NCBI GenBank assembly: GCA_016744555.1 | Contig: JADGED010000040.1 | Coordinates: 10,044-15,133 of the forward strand | Reading direction: 5' to 3' | DNA: 5,090 nt | Source of the DNA: Desulfuromonadaceae bacterium | GTDB taxonomy: Bacteria > Desulfobacterota > Desulfuromonadia > Desulfuromonadales > Geopsychrobacteraceae | In this document: positions 1-5,090 of the stretch, piece by piece | Position numbering within the stretch: position 1 is the first letter of the stretch | Layout: each line of letters begins with the position of its first letter | The notes under the pieces: generated by a model | Database searches by the model: none | What the model was told of the DNA's origin: nothing | Seen by the model: the letters and a program-made list of their open reading frames with translations, nothing else | Program-made: the position numbers and the translations under genes

Positions 1-72
1 TTCTTGCCTAAATCGGCCACAGATTTTTACTTGAAGCCCACCACCTGTTCTTAACTTAAACCAACCAGTCAT
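1..72 (-). CDS. Possible 5' fragment of an unidentified minus-strand gene, cut by the window edge
   Basis: An ATG at 72-70 opens a frame of 24 codons that has no stop before the left edge; it begins MTGWFKLRTGGG and carries one Cys and several Arg/Lys. A promoter-like pair lies about 65 bases upstream (136-162), which is the main support. Against it, no purine-rich ribosome binding site precedes the ATG, and 24 open codons are easily found by chance. On the opposite strand, frame 1 is also open from the edge to a TAA at 52-54 (17 residues ending KPTTCS), so this edge could equally be the tail of a plus-strand gene. I do not recognise either peptide and assign no function. Confidence 0.18.
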   Translation of the reverse strand, partial: MTGWFKLRTGGGLQVKICGRFRQE

Positions 73-135
73 AAACAAAGGATGGCTGCATCAAAACTTG
101 TTATCAAAAGTAAAACCCTGGTTTTTGGTAAGTCG

Positions 136-162
136 ATTATATACGATTTCCCCTAAGGTCAA
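136..162 (-). promoter_or_regulatory. Candidate sigma70-type promoter, minus strand
   Basis: Read on the minus strand, TTGACC (162-157) is followed after 15 bases by a perfect TATAAT (141-136). The spacer is 2 bases shorter than the optimum, so strength is uncertain. It points towards the left edge and the short open frame starting at 72. It lies downstream of the decarboxylase stop and cannot serve that gene. Confidence 0.3.
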
Positions 163-285
163 GCAAGATCTCATTCTCCAACAACATGCAGTAAAACCTC
201 GGACCGCATAGACAGTCTGAAGCTTAATCTATCCCAAAATAGTGGCTTGCGGGAGTCATCATAACGCCTGCCGTCGGAAGCAACT

Positions 286-1644
286 TTAGAGTGAAGCTAC
301 ATTATCTGCTATATCTATAATTGCTTTTAAGCTCAATTCGACATCTTCTTCTGTTGTTGCCCAGGAACAAACGCTAATTCTCATAGCTGTTTGTCCCTGC
401 CATGAAGTTATGCCTGCCCAGCAAGTGCCGTCCCGTTGTAGACGATCAATCAGCCGTTTTGTCGTCTGCTCATCACCGAACGAAACAACAACCTGATTCA
501 GGACAACGTCATTGAGAATCTCAAATCCAGCAGCCGACAAAGCATCACGAAAATGTCGAGCATGAGAGCAACATCCTTCAACAAGTTCAGCCAACCCCTG
601 TCTCCCGAGATGTTTCATAACCGCCCAGACTTCCACGCCTCGCGCTCTACGAGAAAACTCAGGGGTGTAGTCCGAGGGGTCGCGATGCTCTTTCGGAGCT
701 GGCAAATATGCAGCGCTGATTCTCATGGCTGCCCGCAAAGCATATTCATTCTTCACAAAGGCAACACCGCTATCGTAGGGAACGTTCAACCATTTGTGGC
801 AATCGGTGCTCCATGAATCTGCTTTTTCAACTCCCGCAACGAGATGCGCATAAGATTGCGATGCTGCCGCCCAGAGGCCAAATGCTCCATCGACATGAAC
901 CCATGCCCCCTGCTTCTGAACCAGGTCGCAAATTTCGCTAACTGGATCAATGGCCCCCGAATTGACATTGCCGGCTTGGGTACAAACAATAGTTGGTCCA
1001 GAGATCTCAGGTAGAGCATCAGCCCGCATTCGACCCTGCAAATCTACTGGCACTTTGATAACCCGTTTTCTGCCAAGCCCAAGCATTGCCAACGACTTAA
1101 AAAGTGTCGGGTGAGCTTCTTCGCCGACAACAACGGTGATTGAAGGAGCGCCAAAGAGACCTTCATCCTCAACGTCCCACCCTGCTTGCAGCAAAACCTG
1201 TCGTCGTGCTGCGGCAAGAGCTGTAAAGTTGGCCATCGTGCCGCCTGTTACAAATGCACCGTTACACTCTTCAGGGAGTCCTAAAACATCAATCATCCAA
1301 CGCAGTGCTACTTCTTCAATCTTGGCTGTTGCCGGAGTAATTTGGTAATAAGAACTGATCTGATCCCATGTCGATGCCAGCCAATTTGCCGCTAGCGCCG
1401 CAGGATAAACTCCTCCGACTACAAAACCAAAAAATCTGCGCCCAGTTGTTGCCATTGTCGCCGGAGAGCCTAGTTCATCAAGCATCTGGATAACATCGTT
1501 CGGACTTGTTGCCTCTTCGGGCATCTCTTCAATAAAACCGGCGGTCCTATTAACCGCCGAACTTTCTGGAACAATGGATCGGTCATTAATATTATCGAGG
1601 TAGTTAATCGCACGTTCTGCAGTCGAGGAAAGAAGATGAGTCAT
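286..1644 (-). CDS. Group II pyridoxal-5'-phosphate-dependent decarboxylase (amino acid decarboxylase family)
   Basis: A cytoplasmic fold-type I PLP enzyme of 452 residues, the usual size for the bacterial aromatic-L-amino-acid/glutamate decarboxylase-like family; homologues are often labelled pyridoxal-dependent decarboxylase or aspartate aminotransferase family protein. Visible landmarks, in order: an N-terminal FFGFVVGG segment near residue 71; GGTMAN (about 134-139), binding the cofactor phosphate; His178 in EEAHPT, which in this family stacks on the PLP ring; HVDGAFG with Asp252, which pairs with the pyridine nitrogen; and DCHKW with Lys284, the Schiff-base lysine. MRISVCSW near residue 421 is a typical C-terminal segment. 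The ATG at 1644 is chosen because GGAG (1656-1653) precedes it by 8 bases; a start 21 codons further upstream lacks such a site and adds a non-family extension. The gene stands alone, with no transporter or amine-metabolism neighbour, so the substrate is unknown. By eye its G+C is somewhat higher than in flanking DNA, which is weak evidence of separate origin. The reaction class is secure, the substrate is not. Confidence 0.93.
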   Translation of the reverse strand: MTHLLSSTAERAINYLDNINDRSIVPESSAVNRTAGFIEEMPEEATSPNDVIQMLDELGSPATMATTGRRFFGFVVGGVYPAALAANWLASTWDQISSYYQITPATAKIEEVALRWMIDVLGLPEECNGAFVTGGTMANFTALAAARRQVLLQAGWDVEDEGLFGAPSITVVVGEEAHPTLFKSLAMLGLGRKRVIKVPVDLQGRMRADALPEISGPTIVCTQAGNVNSGAIDPVSEICDLVQKQGAWVHVDGAFGLWAAASQSYAHLVAGVEKADSWSTDCHKWLNVPYDSGVAFVKNEYALRAAMRISAAYLPAPKEHRDPSDYTPEFSRRARGVEVWAVMKHLGRQGLAELVEGCCSHARHFRDALSAAGFEILNDVVLNQVVVSFGDEQTTKRLIDRLQRDGTCWAGITSWQGQTAMRISVCSWATTEEDVELSLKAIIDIADNVASL

Positions 1645-1774
1645 CAGATTTTCTCCAATAGGAATTGAGCTAGTACATACACCTACAACGTTTAAACAAA
1701 TTAGCATATATCATCTGGCTACCAACAGGTACAGTTGCCCACAGTTAAAAAATATAATTTATTGTTTTGCATGC

Positions 1775-2185
1775 TCATATAATTGAAAACCTGAACAAAC
1801 TAAACTTACATGGACACTTATTCCCAAAAGAACAAAACCTTTCTATATTCTGCTCACTAGGTGGTTTTCTCTCAAGCATCTTCTCCTCGGATAAGAAATG
1901 TCTACAAATAAAGCAATTCAGGGCACTCGTCAATGTCCAGAAATTATTGCGGATAGTTAACTCTGAGGCGATTTGGAAGTAGTTCTGCTTTGCTTTTGTG
2001 GAATAGAAAATCGCACAGATCAAGCGTTACCGCGAATCGCGATATCCATCACGCGACATCACCAATTTTCAAATATTAGGATATTTGGCAGTCAAAATGT
2101 AGCCGTTTTGATCGTAATGCCTGGCAGGTTTCACGCAATATTCGGTGGCTTTTTTGAAATCATAATCGGTGGCAAATTTCAGCAT
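1775..2185 (-). pseudogene. Suspected decayed minus-strand reading frame with an octad-repeat N-terminus
   Basis: A minus-strand frame starts at ATG 2185-2183 and encodes 38 residues to a TGA at 2071-2069. The same frame then runs 13 codons to a TAA at 2029-2027, and stays open 83 codons more to 1775. Two single-base nonsense changes would therefore split one reading frame of about 136 codons. The first 38 residues look protein-like: three consecutive eight-residue units of the form K-x-A-x-x-Y-x-x, then a segment NGYILTAKYPNI. The later part is rich in Phe, Cys and Asn and looks less like a real protein. No ribosome binding site precedes the ATG. I recognise no family. Alternatives are a genuine 38-residue small protein (2069-2185) or a chance opening. 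Confidence is low throughout. Confidence 0.2.
2108..2179 (-). repeat. Three degenerate tandem 24-bp units coding K-x-A-x-x-Y-x-x
   Basis: On the minus strand, units 2179-2156, 2155-2132 and 2131-2108 translate as KFATDYDF, KKATEYCV and KPARHYDQ. Units 1 and 2 share the 8-base block GCCACCGA in register; unit 3 is more diverged in DNA yet keeps Lys, Ala and Tyr at positions 1, 3 and 6, with Tyr coded by TAT, TAT and TAC. That pattern is more like a peptide repeat than a slipped DNA repeat, but three short units could arise by chance. Confidence 0.35.
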
Positions 2186-2279
2186 AATATGCAATCGAAT
2201 CAAATAATGGTAATTAGGTAGTATGGAAAAATACAAATAATTTTAAGAGCATTTACAATCGCAAAGGGCGTAAGATTTG

Positions 2280-2313
2280 AAATCGTCATTCATTTACTGA
2301 CGAATGACGGTTT
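2280..2313. repeat. Inverted repeat / hairpin
   Basis: Arms CGTCATTC (2284-2291) and GAATGACG (2302-2309) are perfectly complementary around a 10-base loop. They extend outward through one G-T wobble and three A-T pairs to 2280 and 2313, giving a 12-pair stem. A run of four T follows the stem on the plus strand (2311-2314), but the last pairs consume it, so it is at best a weak terminator. No plus-strand gene ends nearby. It could also be a protein-binding dyad or a small intergenic repeat unit. Confidence 0.35.
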
Positions 2314-2369
2314 TCCTATGACAATAGATGTGGGGACTTAAGCAGGACTTAGTGGAGATGCATTCAACC

Positions 2370-2403
2370 TTAAGGGGCACTAAGTATCCTTAGCGCCCCT
2401 TAA
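2370..2403 (-). terminator. Strong hairpin 28 bases downstream of msrAB, probable transcript 3' end
   Basis: A 15-pair stem with one A-C mismatch joins arms 2370-2384 and 2389-2403 around a 4-base loop; each arm holds a GGGGC/GCCCC core flanked by TTAA. It lies 28 bases past the msrAB stop in the direction of transcription. There is no long T-run after it on either strand, so it is not a textbook intrinsic terminator. It may act as a 3'-end stabiliser or Rho-stop boundary. Its position behind the gene is the main reason for the call. Confidence 0.5.
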
Positions 2404-2431
2404 ACATTATACTCACATTGCAACAGCTATA

Positions 2432-3508
2432 TTATTTGTCAAATAAACCCATAAACTGCTCAAACCCCTCTTTTTCCAAATCATCCACAGGGATAAAACG
2501 TAAAGCAGCGGAATTCATGCAGTAGCGTAATCCAGTTGGTGCTGGACCATCGGTAAAAACATGACCTAGGTGAGAATTACCGCTACTACTGCGAACTTCG
2601 GTACGAACTGAAAAAAACGAACGATCCTCTTTTTCGACAATATTTTCCTTAACCAAAGGTTGGGTAAAGCTCGGCCAACCGGTACCAGACTTATATTTAT
2701 CGAGCGAGCTAAACAAAGGTTCGTTGGAGACAATATCCACATATATTCCTGGTTGTTTATTATCCCAATATTCATTTTTAAACGGCGGCTCAGTTCCATC
2801 TTTTTGCGTCACCTTATACTGCAATGGCGTCAACCTAGACTTCAAATCACTTTTATCCATTTTTACCTTCTTTATTTCCTTGCCCCAAGTTTTGTCGAGA
2901 AAATTGTCCCGGCCTGAACGAGAACGATAAAACGCATACCTGATCGGATTTTTCTGATAATAGTCTTGATGATATTCTTCTGCCGGATAAAAAGTTGGTG
3001 CGCTAGCTATCGGGGTAATAACAGGTTTTTCAAATCTACCGCTAGCCGCTAAAGCCTGTTTTGAAGCTTCGGCCTGGAGCTTTTGCTGCTCACCATAATA
3101 AAAAATTGCCGTAGTATATGAATGACCACGGTCGACAAATTGTCCCCCAGCATCGGTAGGATCTACCTGACGCCAATAAACATTTAGCAGTTCATCATAA
3201 CTAACCTTGGTCGAATCGTAGCTGATTTGCACCACCTCAACATGACCGCCTTGACCGTAATTTTTGTAGGTAGGATTTACCGTCGTACCACCAGCATATC
3301 CCGACACCACAGAAGCGACACCATCTAACTTTTCAAATGGCTTCTCCATACACCAGAAACAACCACCGGCAAATAATGCCGTTTGAACCCCATCTGCAAC
3401 CTTAATCTCGTTATTATTAAAAGTTTCCGGTATAGCCTGCTGCTTCGCAACAGCTGAGCCAACGGTAGAAAATACTAAAATAATTGCAATTAGAAGTATT
3501 TTTTTCAT
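2432..3508 (-). CDS. msrAB: Periplasmic bifunctional peptide-methionine sulfoxide reductase MsrA/MsrB
   Basis: This 358-residue fusion reduces both stereoisomers of methionine sulfoxide in proteins: the MsrA part acts on the S form, MsrB on the R form. A Sec signal peptide (MKK, hydrophobic core, AVA before Lys22) predicts export to the periplasm. MsrA spans about residues 40-195, with GCFWC at 49-53 (Cys50 catalytic; Cys53 the likely resolving Cys) and GHVE with Glu91. After a short linker, MsrB spans about 225-345, with GWPSF (277-281), HLGHVF (313-318) and RYCMNSA containing catalytic Cys330. The MsrB part lacks both zinc-binding CxxC pairs (residues YVDIVSNEP and RSSSGN occupy the sites), so it is the zinc-free type. 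Thr276 sits where many MsrBs have a recycling Cys. The ATG at 3508 is chosen because GGAGG (3518-3514) lies 5 bases upstream; the longer GTG alternative would overlap that site. The gene is monocistronic and ends at a hairpin. Confidence 0.96.
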   Translation of the reverse strand: MKKILLIAIILVFSTVGSAVAKQQAIPETFNNNEIKVADGVQTALFAGGCFWCMEKPFEKLDGVASVVSGYAGGTTVNPTYKNYGQGGHVEVVQISYDSTKVSYDELLNVYWRQVDPTDAGGQFVDRGHSYTTAIFYYGEQQKLQAEASKQALAASGRFEKPVITPIASAPTFYPAEEYHQDYYQKNPIRYAFYRSRSGRDNFLDKTWGKEIKKVKMDKSDLKSRLTPLQYKVTQKDGTEPPFKNEYWDNKQPGIYVDIVSNEPLFSSLDKYKSGTGWPSFTQPLVKENIVEKEDRSFFSVRTEVRSSSGNSHLGHVFTDGPAPTGLRYCMNSAALRFIPVDDLEKEGFEQFMGLFDK

Positions 3509-3555
3509 TTTCGCCTCCACACTTTAAAAATAGTAGCTAACGCCGAAGCGCACCC

Positions 3556-3571
3556 TGCATTAACTAATGCA
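3556..3571. promoter_or_regulatory. Operator-like perfect palindrome in the msrAB upstream region
   Basis: TGCATTA (3556-3562) and TAATGCA (3565-3571) form a perfect 7-bp dyad around two bases. It lies about 48 bases upstream of the msrAB ATG, where a repressor or activator could act on the promoter or leader. The spacing of the arms resembles sites of dimeric helix-turn-helix regulators. The regulator is not in this window, and an AT-rich dyad of this size can occur by chance. Confidence 0.3.
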
Positions 3572-3857
3572 CCATTTATTTAAATTCTTGCGAGTAGTAA
3601 TTTCATCCACTAATCAAGTGAACTAACCACTGCCATAATACATTACCATCTCGGTAAACAATTAGCACTAAAATTTGTCTTTATACTGAAATAACCGATT
3701 GCTAGAATTTTCTTGTGTAACATTTGGAACGTACTGAATTGACAAGTAAACGACTGGAAAAACAACAAATTCAACGCAAACGGAAAACACGTTCGTTTTT
3801 TAACCGAACAGTATAGAGGCTCACACATTGTTTCTGCACCACCGGCTATCAAAAGCA

Positions 3858-3886
3858 TTGATACATTTTTACGTCTCAAATATAAT
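3858..3886 (+). promoter_or_regulatory. Sigma70-type promoter of the SLT-like lipoprotein gene
   Basis: TTGATA (3858-3863) is followed, after exactly 17 bases, by a perfect TATAAT (3881-3886). Transcription would start near 3893, giving a leader of about 27 bases that contains the ribosome binding site TAGGA (3908-3912). Position, spacing and strand all fit the gene starting at 3920. Confidence 0.78.
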
Positions 3887-3919
3887 TATCGACAACTTTT
3901 TCTCATTTAGGAATTTACT

Positions 3920-4576
3920 TTGTCGTTTTTACAAAATCCTAGCTACTATTTCGCTCAACGGCGGCCATGCTTGTTTTTGCTGGTTCTAACTGCGACTATT
4001 TTACTTTCTGGCTGTGCGACTCGACCTCCCAAAGACCCTGGCAATATTTGTGAGATTTTTCGCGAGAATCATGATTGGTACGAAGCTGCATTGGATGCGA
4101 AGGATAAATGGGGTGCGCCGATACATGTCCCGATCTCGATGATGTACCAGGAAAGTTCGTTTAAGCACGATGCCGCGCCACCAATGGAATATTTTTTAGG
4201 CTTTATACCAATTGGCCGCGCGAGCGACGCCTACGGCTACGCACAAGCAAAAACGTTAACCTGGGATGATTATGTGCGCGAGACAGGTAGGCGCTGGGCA
4301 AGTCGCAGTGATTTTGATGACGCAATAGATTTTATGGGTTGGTTTATATATAAAACCAATAAAATCAACGGCGTGTCCAAATGGGATGCAAAAAAACAGT
4401 ATCTAAATTATCACGAGGGCTGGGGCGGCTATAAACGAGGGACTTATTGGAAAAAGAGATGGCTTATTTCTGTTGCCGACAAAGTAGACGCACGTTCAAA
4501 GCGCTACGCTGCACAGTACCGCTCTTGCGAGAATGAACTGGACTCATCTTGGCTTTGGCGCCTACTTTTTTATTAA
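3920..4576 (+). CDS. Outer-membrane lipoprotein with a lysozyme-like / transglycosylase SLT-type domain
   Basis: A 218-residue exported lipoprotein. The lipoprotein signal runs from residue 1 to the lipobox LSGC, so Cys32 would be lipidated; Ala33, not Asp, follows, predicting sorting to the outer membrane. The mature part resembles lytic transglycosylase SLT-type domains: YQESSF (76-81) with Glu78 as the likely catalytic acid, AYGYAQ (104-109) in the place of the family's G-(L/Y)-x-Q motif, and NYHEGWGGY (163-171) where classical enzymes have a YNAG-like motif. Cleavage of peptidoglycan glycan strands is therefore inferred, not proven. Cys44 and Cys203 could form a disulfide. The start is a TTG, chosen because TAGGA (3908-3912) lies 7 bases upstream, the promoter is correctly spaced, and the first internal Met (74) would remove the lipobox. 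The gene appears monocistronic. No intrinsic terminator is evident; an A8 run at 4591-4598 follows the stop. A binding-only or structural role is the alternative. Confidence 0.85.
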   Translation: MSFLQNPSYYFAQRRPCLFLLVLTATILLSGCATRPPKDPGNICEIFRENHDWYEAALDAKDKWGAPIHVPISMMYQESSFKHDAAPPMEYFLGFIPIGRASDAYGYAQAKTLTWDDYVRETGRRWASRSDFDDAIDFMGWFIYKTNKINGVSKWDAKKQYLNYHEGWGGYKRGTYWKKRWLISVADKVDARSKRYAAQYRSCENELDSSWLWRLLFY

Positions 4577-5025
4577 CCAAATCAACCAAGAAAAAAAACC
4601 TATCTGGTCTCGAATTTAAGAGTTTCGCCATCCTTAATTCAACTACTTCCACCGATTATTAACTACATAAATTTAAGACGCCACCCCCATGCATTGATAG
4701 TCGAATTTCATATAGCTCTTAATATGCCATCGAAAGGGTGCACGAGTCGCTAGCGTGAAAATTGTGTGTGTTTTGAAACCTAGGCATGATAAGATGCCCT
4801 TAATTAAGCATCGGTGGGGGGGATACGAGCTACAATTAACTTTCTGTTATTTCCCACCTAAAAACCATAGATCTCGGGATCACTACAGTAGAATTTGCAA
4901 TAGACACTATTGGGTGGCGCTTTATAATACGGAAATAGCCCGTCTAAACCACTGATAGTAACCCTCTTTAAATAAAGCAATTGCTGTAGCTGTAGCCTAA
5001 CTATCGTCACACGCAGGTGCTACTT
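4577..5025. other. Intergenic region downstream of the lipoprotein gene, with a promoter near its right end
   Basis: No confident gene is seen in these 449 bases. A dyad GATGC/GCATC (4793-4797, 4808-4812) encloses the palindrome TTAATTAA offset by two C. A 66-codon GTG opening (4755-4955) has no ribosome binding site, uses several rare Arg codons and overlaps the promoter at 4901-4928, so it is not called. Near 4970-5010 a signal-peptide-like string (KAIAVAVA, then a stop, then LSSHAGA) appears in one frame; it is discussed under findings. Confidence 0.5.
4901..4928 (+). promoter_or_regulatory. Candidate sigma70-type promoter, plus strand, near the right edge
   Basis: TAGACA (4901-4906, five of six consensus bases) and a perfect TATAAT (4923-4928) are separated by 16 bases. 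Transcription would start near 4935. The first ATG with a ribosome binding site downstream is at 5026, giving a leader of about 90 bases. Confidence 0.5.
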
Positions 5026-5090
5026 ATGCCGCTATTATCAATAGCAAAGTTACAACCATTAATGATTTTATCTGAAGACCTCCATGACAG
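5026..5090 (+). CDS. Probable 5' end of an unidentified gene, cut by the right edge
   Basis: An ATG at 5026-5028 opens a frame that stays open to the window end (21 full codons), beginning MPLLSIAKLQPLM and ending SEDLHD. AGGT (5015-5018) lies 7 bases upstream as a plausible ribosome binding site, and a good promoter (4901-4928) points at it with a leader of about 90 bases. A GTG three codons upstream is an alternative start without as good a site. I do not recognise the family; no signal peptide is evident in the visible residues. The combination of promoter, binding site and open frame is the argument; the frame alone is too short to prove a gene. Confidence 0.38.
   Translation, partial: MPLLSIAKLQPLMILSEDLHD

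Larger units (their letters stand above)
1645..2431. other. Long AT-rich intergenic region between the decarboxylase and msrAB
   Basis: These 787 bases lie between two minus-strand genes and contain no confident gene. They must hold the decarboxylase promoter, but I could not find a -35/-10 pair good enough to call. An interrupted dyad is seen at 1718-1740, with GGC/GCC and AAC/GTT arms, about 75-95 bases upstream of the decarboxylase start. Other contents are listed separately: a suspected decayed reading frame (1775-2185) and two hairpins (2280-2313 and 2370-2403). Further reading frames of 70-80 codons occur on both strands. They lack ribosome binding sites and recognisable sequence and look like chance openings in AT-rich DNA. 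Confidence 0.6.
3509..3919. other. Divergent intergenic region between msrAB and the SLT-like lipoprotein gene
   Basis: These 411 bases separate two genes transcribed away from each other and must hold both promoters. The plus-strand promoter at 3858-3886 is clear. For msrAB I see no good -35/-10 pair; the best weak candidate on the minus strand is TTGTTT (3663-3658), 15 bases from TATTAT. A palindrome at 3556-3571 and a short dyad GTTCG/CGAAC (3791-3795, 3805-3809) are visible. A 78-codon minus-strand opening (3643-3879) overlaps the clear promoter, has no ribosome binding site and is not called. Confidence 0.6.

Noticed and set aside
112..125. Short palindrome AAAACC-CT-GGTTTT as a decarboxylase terminator
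   Set aside because: It is about 160 bases past the stop, has a loop too small to form as written, and no T-run follows it in the right direction.
553..1348. Several 70-87 codon openings within the decarboxylase region on either strand
   Set aside because: All are shadows of a well-supported enzyme frame with intact catalytic motifs.
1645..1707. N-terminal extension of the decarboxylase to an ATG at 1707
   Set aside because: The 21 extra residues do not resemble the family N-terminus, and the ATG at 1644 has the better ribosome binding site.
1767..1982. 71-codon plus-strand opening
   Set aside because: Lies opposite another opening in AT-rich DNA, has no ribosome binding site or recognisable motif, and shows no protein-like pattern.
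1973..2221. 82-codon plus-strand opening
   Set aside because: It is antisense to the octad-repeat frame, whose minus-strand translation looks more protein-like. There is no ribosome binding site.
3643..3879. 78-codon minus-strand opening between msrAB and the lipoprotein gene
   Set aside because: It covers the clear plus-strand promoter at 3858, lacks a ribosome binding site and resembles translated AT-rich noncoding DNA.
4591..4598. A8 run after the lipoprotein stop as part of a minus-strand terminator
   Set aside because: No stable stem precedes the T8 run on the minus strand, and no minus-strand gene ends there.
4755..4955. 66-codon plus-strand opening starting at GTG
   Set aside because: No ribosome binding site, several rare Arg codons (AGG, AGA, CGG), no recognisable motif, and its 3' part overlaps a good promoter.
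1..5090. CRISPR array, transposon, tRNA or toxin-antitoxin system
   Set aside because: No regularly spaced repeats, transposase motifs, terminal inverted repeats, cloverleaf sequence or paired small genes with binding sites were seen on either strand.

Overview
The window looks like chromosomal DNA of a Gram-negative, probably gammaproteobacterial, organism of moderate to low G+C. The evidence is a periplasmic MsrA-MsrB fusion with a Sec signal peptide, a lipobox-bearing lysozyme-like lipoprotein without the Asp+2 inner-membrane retention signal, and sigma70-type promoters. The genus cannot be read from the sequence. Gene density is low, and three intergenic stretches exceed 300 bases.

Layout. 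Positions 1-285 hold no confident gene; a possible promoter and a short minus-strand reading frame run off the left edge. A group II PLP-dependent decarboxylase lies on the minus strand (1644 to 286). Next is an AT-rich stretch without a confident gene (1645-2431). It contains a suspected decayed minus-strand reading frame with a 24-bp repeat coding K-x-A-x-x-Y-x-x, and two hairpins. The one at 2370-2403 sits just behind msrAB and is probably its 3' end. msrAB follows on the minus strand (3508 to 2432). A 411-base divergent intergenic region separates it from a plus-strand SLT-like outer-membrane lipoprotein (3920-4576, TTG start), which has a clear promoter (TTGATA, 17 bp, TATAAT). The right end (4577-5090) has no long gene. 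It does hold a promoter (TAGACA, 16 bp, TATAAT) followed by an ATG with a ribosome binding site at 5026, probably the first codons of a gene that continues beyond the window.

Function. The three confident genes do not form an operon: two are on the minus strand, separated by about 790 bases, and one is divergent. MsrAB repairs oxidised methionines in envelope proteins, and the lipoprotein probably acts on, or binds, peptidoglycan, so both work in the cell envelope. The decarboxylase is cytoplasmic with unknown substrate. No mobile element, CRISPR array, tRNA or rRNA was seen, and no new multi-gene system is supported. The most notable leads are the octad-repeat reading frame, the operator-like palindrome upstream of msrAB, and the SLT-like lipoprotein with diverged motifs.
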